64,000 nt of DNA, taken from positions 27,377-91,376 of the forward strand of contig JAJEGU010000033.1 of NCBI GenBank assembly GCA_022819645.1. The letters are read 5' to 3'. The position numbers were made by a program, and so were the translations under genes. The stretch's first letter is position 1. Each line of letters begins with the position of its first letter. Of the stretch, positions 29,470 through 38,512 are shown one piece after another. This DNA comes from Pseudomonadales bacterium (GTDB taxonomy: Bacteria > Pseudomonadota > Gammaproteobacteria > Pseudomonadales > Pseudohongiellaceae). The notes beneath the pieces are model-generated. The model saw nothing but the letters and a program-made list of their open reading frames with translations, was not told where the DNA came from and made no database searches.

Positions 29470-29901
29470 ATGTACGACAAGATTCTGGTGGCGGTGGATT
29501 TGTCCGATGATTCCCACAAGGTGATCGCAACCGCGGTGCGGCTCGCCGAGGACCCGGCCAAGCTCTGCCTCGTGCATGTGGTCGAGCCCGTGGCGGCTGC
29601 ATACAGCATGGATTTGTACGCGGTCAATATCAATGAACTGCACGAGGAAGCCGTGGCCTACGCCGCCGAGCGCCTCAGGAAAATCGCCAGGGAAGACGGG
29701 CTGCGGGAAGACCGGATCTATACCCTGCCCGGCTCACCCGCCACCGAAGTGCCCAATCTCGCCGAGGAAATCGAAGCCGACGCCATCGTCATCGGCAGCC
29801 ACGGCCATTCCGGCTGGAAAGCCCTCATCGGCTCCACCGCCATGAAGCTGCTGCACCACGCAAAATGCGATGTGCTTACCGTGCATGTATGCTGCGACTG
29901 A
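29470..29901 (+). CDS. Universal stress protein (UspA family)
   Basis: MYDKILVAVDLSDDS and GSHGHSG. Confidence 0.9.
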   Translation: MYDKILVAVDLSDDSHKVIATAVRLAEDPAKLCLVHVVEPVAAAYSMDLYAVNINELHEEAVAYAAERLRKIAREDGLREDRIYTLPGSPATEVPNLAEEIEADAIVIGSHGHSGWKALIGSTAMKLLHHAKCDVLTVHVCCD

Positions 29902-29915
29902 GTCGGGAGGAGGCC

Positions 29916-30080
29916 AGGAGCCTGCGCCGCAGGAATTCGCGAAAGCGAAAATTCGCTATCGCCGCGCCCCTGGCCGGTCGATTGAGGCGAATATTGGTGG
30001 ATATGCAACGAAATCGAGCGGCCGGGGGCGCGGATGAGAGCGGATTTGCAGCCGTGAATTCCTGCGGCGCAGGCTCCTAG
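29916..30080 (+). repeat. Element B copy 1 (MITE-like palindrome)
   Basis: Terminal inverted repeats AGGAGCCTGCGCCGCAGGAATTC/GAATTCCTGCGGCGCAGGCTCCTAG; inner stem CCGCGCCCCTGGCCGGTCGATT/AATCGAGCGGCCGGGGGCGCGG. Confidence 0.9.
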
Positions 30081-30958
30081 TCCCGCAGCAGATTGCCCGG
30101 GGAATACTGATCGGTCAGCACTCGCCGGCTCATGTCCCAGTCTACCCTGGTTGACATGCGGGCGGGATACTCCAGCAGCGGAACGCCATAGGGATCCAGC
30201 CTTTCGGCGAGCCTCCGAGCGACGCCGCCGAGATCGCCCCGGGGCGGCAGCGCCCCGGAACGGGTGATGATGATGCGGTTGCCCGAAGTGGGCAGCTTGA
30301 AATTGTAGAACTCGTTCCACACCCGCTGGTAAGTCACCGATTCGTGATCGTACAGGCGGCTGGTGGAAAAGGTATTGGCGACGAGTACGCCGCCGGGGCT
30401 GAGAATCTGCTTCACCTCTTCGAGGAATTCCCGGGTGAGCAGATGCTCGGGAATATAGTCGCCGGTGAAGGCGTCGAGCATGATGTAGTCGTATTGCCTG
30501 CCGGCGAGCACGGCGCGCTTGATGAAAACCCGGGCATCGTTCACATGCACCCGCATGTTTTCGCTTTCCTCGAACAGGAAGAACTCCCTCGCCACGCTGA
30601 CCACCGCCGGGTCGATTTCGATCACATCGATGCGCGCCTCGGGAAACAGGTCGCCGAAAGTCATGGGAATCGAGCCGCCGCCGAGGCCGGCGATGAGAAT
30701 CGACTCGGGCTCTGGGGTCAGCAGCAGACCGGCGAAGCTCATTCTGGTGTAGCTGAAGACCAGGCGTTCCGGCTCGTTGAGATCGATGCAGGTCTGGTTG
30801 CGGTCGCCGCGGTGGACATTGAATATCAAACAGCGCCGCGGGCCGTTCTGCTCCACGGTGATGTCGCGATACAGCGAACGTTCCTCATGGATGACGTCAG
30901 CGGCCACCGGCGCCGCCAGCGCCAGCAGCAGCATGGGCGCCAGTATTCTAGGATTCAT
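30077..30958 (-). CDS. Spermidine synthase-like methyltransferase-fold protein with signal peptide
   Basis: MNPRILAPMLLLALAAPVAA; 'ILIAGLGGGSIP', 'DVIEIDPAVV', 'YDYIMLDAF'. Confidence 0.8.
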   Translation of the reverse strand: MNPRILAPMLLLALAAPVAADVIHEERSLYRDITVEQNGPRRCLIFNVHRGDRNQTCIDLNEPERLVFSYTRMSFAGLLLTPEPESILIAGLGGGSIPMTFGDLFPEARIDVIEIDPAVVSVAREFFLFEESENMRVHVNDARVFIKRAVLAGRQYDYIMLDAFTGDYIPEHLLTREFLEEVKQILSPGGVLVANTFSTSRLYDHESVTYQRVWNEFYNFKLPTSGNRIIITRSGALPPRGDLGGVARRLAERLDPYGVPLLEYPARMSTRVDWDMSRRVLTDQYSPGNLLRD

Positions 30959-31601
30959 GGCCGCGCATCGGAAGATAAAGTGAGCCTCGCTGGTAACCCG
31001 CAAGCAGGATTATCGCGGCGGCGATGAGCAGGGCGCTGACTGCGCCCCAGAGAATCAGGTTCAGTTCCCACCAGAGCACGAAATAGAACGAGGTGCCCAG
31101 GGTGCCGGCGGCGCTGCCGATGGTGGAAACAAAGAACAGCAGCCCCGCCATCTGGCCGCTGTGTTCTTCGGATTCCACCAGCAGCCGCACGGAGTACGGC
31201 GAGATCATGCCGAGCAGGGTGGTGGGTACCGAGAACATGACGATGGAGGCCAGCAGCGCGCCGTAGCGGATGTCCTCCACGGTGAGAAAGATCGGTCGCA
31301 TGATCTGGTCGGCAAACAGGATGATCGGCAGGGAAAACAGCGCGGCGCTGACGTAGAAACTGGCGAAAACCAGGGCATTGGGATTGCGCATGGAAAGTCG
31401 ACCGCCTACGAGATAACCCAGCGCCAGGGCGAGCATGAAGACGGTGATGATGCTGCCCCAGACCGAAACCGAGCCGCCGAAGTACGGCGCCATGATGCGC
31501 GCGCCGAGCATTTCCACGGTCATGATGCAGAAGCCGCTGACAAAGGCCACGGTGGCGACGACGGGCCGGGGCAGCGGAGAATGGTTCGCGGCTTCCGCCA
31601 T
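30948..31601 (-). CDS. Integral membrane protein resembling the membrane half of fused spermidine synthases
   Basis: 'FVSGFCIMTVEMLGARIMAPYFGGSVSVWGSII', multi-TM; overlaps downstream gene by 11 nt. Confidence 0.8.
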   Translation of the reverse strand: MAEAANHSPLPRPVVATVAFVSGFCIMTVEMLGARIMAPYFGGSVSVWGSIITVFMLALALGYLVGGRLSMRNPNALVFASFYVSAALFSLPIILFADQIMRPIFLTVEDIRYGALLASIVMFSVPTTLLGMISPYSVRLLVESEEHSGQMAGLLFFVSTIGSAAGTLGTSFYFVLWWELNLILWGAVSALLIAAAIILLAGYQRGSLYLPMRGHES

Positions 31602-31681
31602 GGTTTTTCCGTCCGGGGTGAAAGGCCAGACAAGGTATCAGACCGGAGGGCTTAATGGAATCCGGAATGTTTCTTTGGCGT

Positions 31682-31826
31682 AATTCTCATTTTGGCGCTC
31701 CATGCATGTCATTCTGCGCGAAGCGAAGCGTAGTCGCAGAATCTCTTGCAGTGGCCACACGATGAGATCCTGCGACTGCGCGCAGGATGACTGATATGAG
31801 CGCGCCCATTGGCATAATGAGAATTG
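31682..31826. repeat. BIME-like element: two inverted REP palindromes bounded by AATTCTCATT/AATGAGAATT
   Basis: GTCATTCTGCGCGAAGCG...CGCAGAATCTC plus GAGATCCTGCG...CGCAGGATGAC; outer inverted ends. Confidence 0.82.
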
Positions 31827-31910
31827 CTGGTTTCTTTGGCGCATCGCCGCTGACGGCAAATTGAAGGATTTGGTCGCAGTAACTTTGCAAATGAGGAATG
31901 ACCCGACAAC

Positions 31911-32705
31911 TTACCGAAGCCTGAGCAAGCGGCGGAAGGATTCGGCAACCAGTTCCAGGCGGGATTTTTCGTCCTCGTTCAGGCCGCGCACGGCAAGTTC
32001 GATATCGGGGGTGATCCTGACCCGGGACCAGGTTTCGACGGGGCGGACCTGGTCAAGCGGTACTCTCCCGTCAAGGCGCTTCAGTAGTTCAATCAGTTCT
32101 AATGCGTAGTCTTCAGGGAGTCTTCTCTGGGGCGCCCCCACGGCCATGGCCATCCTGAGTGTTTCTTCATCGTCTTCGTTCAGATGGTCCTCTGGCTCAA
32201 GTTCCACGTCGTCATCGGAATCCGAAGGATCGGTCATCCGCGCCACGGGGGCCTCCATTGTGGCTTCCTGGTCGGCGGCAGACTCCATGTCCCGCCAGGC
32301 GTGCTCTCTTGCGGCTCTTCTTGCCGCCGCCGTGACGCTGCGGGTCGGGGCTTTGGTCTTCTTGTCGAGGGCTTCCACCGCCAATCGCGCCGGCAGCACC
32401 CGGTTCGCCACCCGGTTGATAATTTGCTGGGGGAGTTTTTCGAACAGGCGGCGCAGATCCTGCAGGGTGAGCGGCTCGACCTCGCCGAGTTCTTCGGCTT
32501 CCCGCACTTGCTGGATAAACAGCAGCCGATCCCGCACCAACGCCGGATAACGCGTGCGCCTGCCGCGCCGCCCCACTCGCGGCAGCAAGTCTTCCTGCAC
32601 GTAATAGGCGATCGTGCGCCGGTCGAAGCCGGTTTCCTGTTCCAACTCTTCAGCGGTGTAGCTGCGCTGGTTGTGTAACACCGGATTGGGTTGTTGATAT
32701 GTCAT
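31911..32705 (-). CDS. MerR-type HTH transcriptional regulator with acidic linker
   Basis: 'YTAEELEQETGFDRRTIAYYVQEDLLPRVGRRGRRTRYP'; divergent from the 32856 gene. Confidence 0.8.
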   Translation of the reverse strand: MTYQQPNPVLHNQRSYTAEELEQETGFDRRTIAYYVQEDLLPRVGRRGRRTRYPALVRDRLLFIQQVREAEELGEVEPLTLQDLRRLFEKLPQQIINRVANRVLPARLAVEALDKKTKAPTRSVTAAARRAAREHAWRDMESAADQEATMEAPVARMTDPSDSDDDVELEPEDHLNEDDEETLRMAMAVGAPQRRLPEDYALELIELLKRLDGRVPLDQVRPVETWSRVRITPDIELAVRGLNEDEKSRLELVAESFRRLLRLR

Positions 32706-32732
32706 TTACTGTCAATTAAATGCAATTAACTG

Positions 32733-32760
32733 TTGACATTTATGTCGCCGCCTTTATACT
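32733..32760 (+). promoter_or_regulatory. Near-consensus sigma70 promoter within a repeat-rich divergent control region
   Basis: TTGACA, 16 nt, TATACT; ACTGTCA heptamers at 32708, 32758 and 32778. Confidence 0.7.
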
Positions 32761-32855
32761 GTCATCTACTGGCGATAACTGTCAAGAAAGAGAAGCAGGC
32801 GCCCGGCAACCTTCCCTCCCGGCAATCAGCCATCAATCAATCCAAGGAGAACCTT

Positions 32856-33857
32856 ATGCATCCCGTACAAAACTTCCTGTCCGGCGCCAGGCCGGGCGAA
32901 CCCCTCAGTTGCGGCGGACTCGCGGTATTCCCGCTGCAATCCTCTGCCAAAGCCAAAATCGACTACCTGTTGCTCGGCGAGGCGCTCGAAGCGAATCTCG
33001 TTTCCGTGCGCGAAATTTCCGAAAGCGGCAGCGTGCCGGAATTGCTCGTGGAGAACCGCGCAGACCGCCCCGTGCTCATTATCGACGGCGAGGAACTCAT
33101 CGGTGCCAAGCAGAATCGCGTGGCCAACCTTACCCTGCTCGTGCCCGCCGCCAAAACCACCACCATCCCGGTTTCCTGCGTTGAAGCGGGCCGCTGGTCC
33201 CGGCAAAGCCAGGAATTCGCACTCGCCGAACGGCTTGAGTTTGCCAGAGGCCGGGCGGAAAAGCTTGCCAGCGTGCATCAATCCATGCGCAGCACCGGCG
33301 GGCGCCGTTCCGACCAGAGCCGGGTGTGGCGCAATATCGCCGAAAAAGCCGCCAATATGGGCGCCGAGTCGGCTACCAGCGCCATGTCCGCGATCTACGA
33401 AAAACACTCACGCGGGCTCGATGAACTCGTGCGGCAATTCCAGGCGCTGGAAGGCCAGTCCGGCGCGGTATTCGCCATCGGCAACAGCATTTGCGGCCTT
33501 GACGCCTTTGACAAGCCGGCCACCTTCGCCACCCTGCTGCCCAAACTCGTGCGCAGCTACGGTATAGACGCCATGGAGCTTGGCCTGAACAATGAAACCG
33601 CGCCGGCAATCGAGGAAGTGGGCGCCTTCCTCAAGAATCTCGCCGCGGGAAAAATCGAGGAGCACCCGGCGGCAGGGCTTGGGGACGACATCCGCATTGA
33701 AGCCCGGGACGTGATCGCCGGCGGCCTTGTGGCCGAATCAAGCCTGCTGCACCTCGCCGCCTTCAACGAGCCGCGCAGGCGCCGCGAGAATGCCGGAGAC
33801 CGAAGCAGCTTCGCCGACTATCGCCAGCGAAGAAGCAGCTACCGCAGACGGAGATAG
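32856..33857 (+). CDS. ARPP-1-domain-like protein with Arg-rich C-terminal tail
   Basis: 'LVENRADRPVLIIDGEELIGAKQNRVANLTLLVPA', 'VSCVEAGRWS'; tail RRRRENAGDRSSFADYRQRRSSYRRRR; SD AAGGAGA. Confidence 0.72.
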   Translation: MHPVQNFLSGARPGEPLSCGGLAVFPLQSSAKAKIDYLLLGEALEANLVSVREISESGSVPELLVENRADRPVLIIDGEELIGAKQNRVANLTLLVPAAKTTTIPVSCVEAGRWSRQSQEFALAERLEFARGRAEKLASVHQSMRSTGGRRSDQSRVWRNIAEKAANMGAESATSAMSAIYEKHSRGLDELVRQFQALEGQSGAVFAIGNSICGLDAFDKPATFATLLPKLVRSYGIDAMELGLNNETAPAIEEVGAFLKNLAAGKIEEHPAAGLGDDIRIEARDVIAGGLVAESSLLHLAAFNEPRRRRENAGDRSSFADYRQRRSSYRRRR

Positions 33858-33906
33858 TAACCTGGGGAAAATACCCGTGCTCCGGATATTCCGTGGCCGC
33901 CCTTTC

Positions 33907-33943
33907 GTCATTCCGCGACTCTGCTTCGCTACGCGCAGAATGA
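33907..33943. repeat. REP-like palindrome
   Basis: GTCATTCCGCGACTCTGCTTCGCTACGCGCAGAATGAC. Confidence 0.75.
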
Positions 33944-33977
33944 CATGTATGGATTGTGCATACCAACCCGGAGCGGT

Positions 33978-35057
33978 TCAATTCTCGATTCTTCCGCTGA
34001 TGATGAGGCCGCACATCCGCTGCAATACGTAAGCCTTTTGCAGGAAGCTTGCGAAGCGCTGGTCCTTCGTGTGGCCGTGGTAGTAGCGATAGTAGATCTG
34101 CTGGCCCACCACGAGCAGCCGGAACAGGGCAAAGCAGAAGTAGAAAGGGAAACCCTCCACGGCAATGCCGGTGCGCTCCTGGAAACGGCTGAGGATTTCG
34201 GCCCGATCCGGGGCGCCCGGCACGTCCGAAGGCATGGTGCGCGCCTCGCGGTACCAGTCCGGGTCGCTGGCCTGCACCCAGTAGCCCAGGGTGTAGGCCA
34301 GATCCATTACCGGGTCGCCCACGGTCGCCATTTCCCAGTCGAGCACGCCGATGAGCCGGAGCGGATCGTCCAGGGAGAAAATCACGTTGTCGAGCTTGTA
34401 ATCATTGTGAATCACGCTGGCGCGGCCGCTTTCCGGGGGCAGGTGGTCGAGCAGCCACTTGATGGTGTCATCGCAGTTCACCGTGTCCTCGGTGACGGCG
34501 TTTTCCCAGCGCCGGATCCAGCCTTCCACCTGGCGCCGCACATAGCCCACCGGACGGCCGAAACCGTCGAGACCGGCCTCGGCCAGATCCACCGAATGCA
34601 ATTCCCCCAGCACATCGAAAAAATTGAGCAACTGCCGGCGCGCCTGTTCCGGGCTCAGCTTCAGTTCCGGCGGATACTCGCGGCGGATCACCAGGCCGCG
34701 GATGTAGTTCATCAAGTAGAAATCACAACCGATGACTTCCGGGTCGGCGCAGAAATGCAGGGGCCTGGGGCCATAGGGAAACACTTTTCCCAATGCCGAC
34801 AGCACCCGGTGCTCCCGGGACATGTCATGGGCCGACTTCACCTTGCTGCCGAACGGCGGCCGCCGCAGCACCCAGTTTTCGGCGCCGCTGGAAAGCAGAT
34901 AAGTCAGGTTGGAGTGGCCGCCGGGAAACTGCCGCACTTCCAGGCCGCCCGCGGCTTCGCCAAGCACCGGGCGCAGATATTCCCGCAGCCGCTCAAGCGG
35001 CAGTTCTTCTCCGGGCCTGATCCGGCCCGCCCGGTCTTCGAGTCTGGCATCGGTCAT
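33978..35057 (-). CDS. APH-family phosphotransferase (ACAD10/11-like kinase domain)
   Basis: 'QFPGGHSNLTYLL', 'VIHNDYKLDNVIF', 'VLDWEMATVGDPVMDLAY'. Confidence 0.88.
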   Translation of the reverse strand: MTDARLEDRAGRIRPGEELPLERLREYLRPVLGEAAGGLEVRQFPGGHSNLTYLLSSGAENWVLRRPPFGSKVKSAHDMSREHRVLSALGKVFPYGPRPLHFCADPEVIGCDFYLMNYIRGLVIRREYPPELKLSPEQARRQLLNFFDVLGELHSVDLAEAGLDGFGRPVGYVRRQVEGWIRRWENAVTEDTVNCDDTIKWLLDHLPPESGRASVIHNDYKLDNVIFSLDDPLRLIGVLDWEMATVGDPVMDLAYTLGYWVQASDPDWYREARTMPSDVPGAPDRAEILSRFQERTGIAVEGFPFYFCFALFRLLVVGQQIYYRYYHGHTKDQRFASFLQKAYVLQRMCGLIISGRIEN

Positions 35058-35065
35058 GGCGGCAT

Positions 35066-35773
35066 TCAGCGGTAAGTGATCATGTCCGCGCTTCCCGCCC
35101 GCTCCAGGTGCGGCAGGGAGTTGAACTGCATGAGCGAGATTCTGCCATTACCGTACTTGATTCGGCTAACCGAACTGTTATGCACCATCCAGTTGGTGGC
35201 AATGGCCACAGAGTCGGGATAGCGCAGCACCCGCTGCAGCGCCAGGGCGATGACGCCGCCCGAAGTGGCCACCAGCACCCGGCTGCCCCGGCCGTGGCGC
35301 GCCATGATGCGATCCAGCGCCTGGTGGACGCGCAACTGGAAATCGGGCCAGCGTTCGAAACCCGGCTCGTCTTCCGCCGGCGTCAGCCGTCCGGCGATCC
35401 ACTTGGCCGCCGCGGCCTCGAACAGCCGCTGAAACAGCGCGCGGTCGCGCATGGGCCAGACGGGGGCGGGATCGAAATCCTCTTCCGCGGCGAAATCCCG
35501 CAGGTAGGAACGGATCAGCGGATCGCCATCGTATTCATTGAGCGCAGGATCGATGCGGGGGCTTTCTTCGTCGCCCACGAGTTCCCGCAATTCCGCCGCG
35601 GTTTCCCGCTGCCGCAGCAGGCTGCCGCAGTACAGGCAATCGAAAGTCTCGCCGAACTCGCGCCAGTGGCCGGCAAGCCGGCGCACCTGCTCGATGCCGA
35701 GTTCGCTGAGCTTGTCGTAGGTTTCCGCGCCGAATGTCGCCTGACCGTGGCGAACGAGAATGAGCTCACTCAT
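35066..35773 (-). CDS. Histidine phosphatase family protein
   Basis: LILVRHGQATFG (RHG motif). Confidence 0.87.
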   Translation of the reverse strand: MSELILVRHGQATFGAETYDKLSELGIEQVRRLAGHWREFGETFDCLYCGSLLRQRETAAELRELVGDEESPRIDPALNEYDGDPLIRSYLRDFAAEEDFDPAPVWPMRDRALFQRLFEAAAAKWIAGRLTPAEDEPGFERWPDFQLRVHQALDRIMARHGRGSRVLVATSGGVIALALQRVLRYPDSVAIATNWMVHNSSVSRIKYGNGRISLMQFNSLPHLERAGSADMITYR

Positions 35774-36918
35774 TATCCGGCGTTCTGCAATCGGGTGAAG
35801 CGGGCGGTGTGGTAATCGGCGTCGCCGAACAGTAATTCGAGCCCGGTTACCTGCCGGAACAGGTGCGACACGTCAAGCTCGTCGGTCATGCCGATGCCGC
35901 CGTGAATCTGCACGGCTTCCTGGCCCACTTTGCGGATGGCCCTGCCCAGCCGGCTCTTGGCCGCGCTGACCGCCGCCGAGCGGCTTTGCCAGGGCGCGTC
36001 GGAATCGAGTTGCATCGCCGCCATCACGGTAATCGAACGGGCAAGCTGACATTCGATGAACATGTCCGCCATACGGTGCTGCAGCGCCTGGAAACTGCCG
36101 ATAGGCACGCCGAACTGCTTGCGGGTCTTGCTGTATTCCACGGTTTTCCGCAACAGGGTGTCGAGGGCGCCCACCGCCTGGGCGCAAACCGCCGCGGTGG
36201 CGTGATCGAATACCCGCTCCAGGGCCTCGTATGCGCCGCCGGGCTTGCCGAGCCGGGCCGATTCCGGCACGGTGACTTCGTTGAAGCTGATCCTGGCGGC
36301 CCGGCTGGCGTCCATATTGGCGTATGCCCGCACATCGACTCCCGGGGCGTCGCGGTCCACCAGAAACACGCTGAGGCCGTCGCTCCCGGTGACCGCGCCA
36401 CTTTCCCGGGCGGTTACCAGCAACTTGTCGGCATTGGGGCCATGGAGCACATTGACCTTGGCCCCGCTGAGAACGACATTGCCGCCTTCGCCGCGGGCAC
36501 TGAGGCGAACATGGGCCAGATTGTAGCGCGAGCCGGATTCGGCCCAGGCGCAGGCGAGCTGCAGATTGCCCACCATCAACGCCGGCAACAGTTCCTCCTT
36601 CTGTCGCGCATCGCCCAGGGCGGCAAGCAGGCGCCCCGCCAGAACCACAGACGGCAGGAAAGGTTCCAGCAGCATCGCCTTGCCGAATTCTTCCATCATC
36701 ACCATCAGGTCAACGGCGGAATCGCCAAAACCGCCGTCTTCGCCGGCGAAAGGCACGGTAAGCCAGCCCAGTTCGGCAAACAGTTTCCAGTTTTCCTCGC
36801 TGTAGCCGGTTTCGCTGGCGGCAATGCGGTTGCGGGTGTCGAAGTCGTATTGTTGCCGCACAAATTTGCCGACGCTCTCCTTGAGCATCTGCTGTTCTTC
36901 GGAATAGGAAAAGTCCAT
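35773..36918 (-). CDS. Acyl-CoA dehydrogenase
   Basis: ACAD fold; 'FGVPIGSFQALQHRMADM', 'VQIHGGIGMTDELDVSHLFRQ'. Confidence 0.9.
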   Translation of the reverse strand: MDFSYSEEQQMLKESVGKFVRQQYDFDTRNRIAASETGYSEENWKLFAELGWLTVPFAGEDGGFGDSAVDLMVMMEEFGKAMLLEPFLPSVVLAGRLLAALGDARQKEELLPALMVGNLQLACAWAESGSRYNLAHVRLSARGEGGNVVLSGAKVNVLHGPNADKLLVTARESGAVTGSDGLSVFLVDRDAPGVDVRAYANMDASRAARISFNEVTVPESARLGKPGGAYEALERVFDHATAAVCAQAVGALDTLLRKTVEYSKTRKQFGVPIGSFQALQHRMADMFIECQLARSITVMAAMQLDSDAPWQSRSAAVSAAKSRLGRAIRKVGQEAVQIHGGIGMTDELDVSHLFRQVTGLELLFGDADYHTARFTRLQNAG

Positions 36919-36954
36919 GGATGCCTTACTCTTTCTCTTTGAATCGGGCCGAAC

Positions 36955-38154
36955 CTACAGTCCAAGCACGGCCTTGCAGATGATGTTGCGCTGGACCTCG
37001 TTGGAGCCGCCGAAAATCGACAGCTTGCGGTCATTGAGATACACCAGCCCCTGGCCGGCAAGCCCGCCGGGCTCCAGGGTCGTTCCCTGGAAGCCTTCGT
37101 CGAACTGTTCCGGCAGGTAGGGCAGACTGTGGTAGGCGCCCAACTCAAGAAACATCTCGTCGATGCGCTGGGCGAGTTCGGTGCCGACGATCTTGAGGAT
37201 CGAGGATTCCGGGCCGGGGGATTTGCCCACGCTCAAGGAAGCCAGGGTCCGCAGTTCGGCGTATTCCAGCGCCTTCAACTCGATTTCAAGCCCGGCGAGG
37301 CGGTGGCTGAACACCGGGTCCTCCAGCATGCTGCCGCCCTGGCCGTCGTCGAGGCTTGCCGCGGCCCGGCGCAGGGCGCGCAGGCGGCGGGTGCTGCGGG
37401 GAACCAGGGCGATATTGGTGCGCTCATGGGTCAGCAGCACCTTGGCGTAGGTCCAGCCCTTGTTTTCCTCGCCGATCAGGTTTTCCGCCGGAACGCGCAC
37501 CTCATCGAAGAAGATCTCGTTCACTTCGCTGTGGCCGTCGAGCAGGACGATGGGCTTGTGGGAAACGCCGGGTGAATGCATGTCGATGAGCAGGAAGCTG
37601 ATGCCCTCCTGCTTCTTGACCGTGGTATCGGTGCGAACCAGGCAGAAAATCCAGTCGGCGTACTGCCCGTAGGTGTTCCAGGTCTTGGCGCCGTTGACGA
37701 TGTAGTGGTCGCCGTCACGCACGGCGGAGGTCTTGAGCGAGGCCAGGTCCGACCCGGAATTGGGTTCGGAATAACCCTGGCACCACCAGACATTGCTTTG
37801 CAGGATGTCGGGCAGGAAACGCTGCTGCTGCTCCCCGCTGCCGTAAGCCATGAGTACCGGCGCCACCATCTTCATGCCGAAAGGCACCGGCTCCGGCGCG
37901 CCGGTCAAGCCCATTTCCATGGCGAAAATGTGTTTTTGGGTGGGGCTCCAGCCGGTGCCGCCATGCTCCACCGGCCAATTCGGCGCGGCCCAGCCCTTCT
38001 CAAAGAGGATCTTCTGCCAATGGACGATCTCGTCCTTGCTCAGGCGGATTCCGGCGTCCACCTTGTCGCGATACGCTGTTGGGAATTCGTTTTGCAGGAA
38101 TTCCCTGACTTCATCCCGAAAGGCGGCATCTTCCGGCGAAAAATCCGCATTCAC
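36955..38154 (-). CDS. Acyl-CoA dehydrogenase (GTG start)
   Basis: 'CQGYSEPNSGSDLASLKTSAVRDGDHYIVNGAKTW'; VNADFSPEDAAFRDEVREF start. Confidence 0.88.
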   Translation of the reverse strand: MNADFSPEDAAFRDEVREFLQNEFPTAYRDKVDAGIRLSKDEIVHWQKILFEKGWAAPNWPVEHGGTGWSPTQKHIFAMEMGLTGAPEPVPFGMKMVAPVLMAYGSGEQQQRFLPDILQSNVWWCQGYSEPNSGSDLASLKTSAVRDGDHYIVNGAKTWNTYGQYADWIFCLVRTDTTVKKQEGISFLLIDMHSPGVSHKPIVLLDGHSEVNEIFFDEVRVPAENLIGEENKGWTYAKVLLTHERTNIALVPRSTRRLRALRRAAASLDDGQGGSMLEDPVFSHRLAGLEIELKALEYAELRTLASLSVGKSPGPESSILKIVGTELAQRIDEMFLELGAYHSLPYLPEQFDEGFQGTTLEPGGLAGQGLVYLNDRKLSIFGGSNEVQRNIICKAVLGL

Positions 38155-38512
38155 TGTGTGTCTCCCAAACCGTTGCTGGCGCAAATCGCCATGAAACCCG
38201 AACCCCACGCCCCCCGACAACCGGCGGCAAGATTATCATGGGCCGGGGGCCAGCGCTATGCGCAGGCGGCATCTTTCGTGGCACTGCGTGTCCCTTCCGT
38301 TATTCTGCTCGGTGGGTGTCCCATTCAAGGCTGGAAAGCCTGTCCGCGGCCAGCGAGAAGATTCACGACTCTTTCGGCGACTCGCGCCTGCCTTCGAGCC
38401 TTGATATTCTGCACTGGCCCGGAGTCATCGAGACCGACGCGGCGGTCCAGACCACCCGCAATGCGCTCGATCTGAAAGTACTCATCGAACAAATCAGGGA
38501 ACAGGTACAGAA

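Noticed and set aside
29718-30320. 200-aa minus ORF running through element B (GACAAGIHGCKSALIRAPGRSISLHIHQYSPQ...)
   Set aside because: The same peptide appears wherever element B occurs and the frame breaks in copy 5 (2-nt insertion), so it is a by-product of an open repeat sequence.
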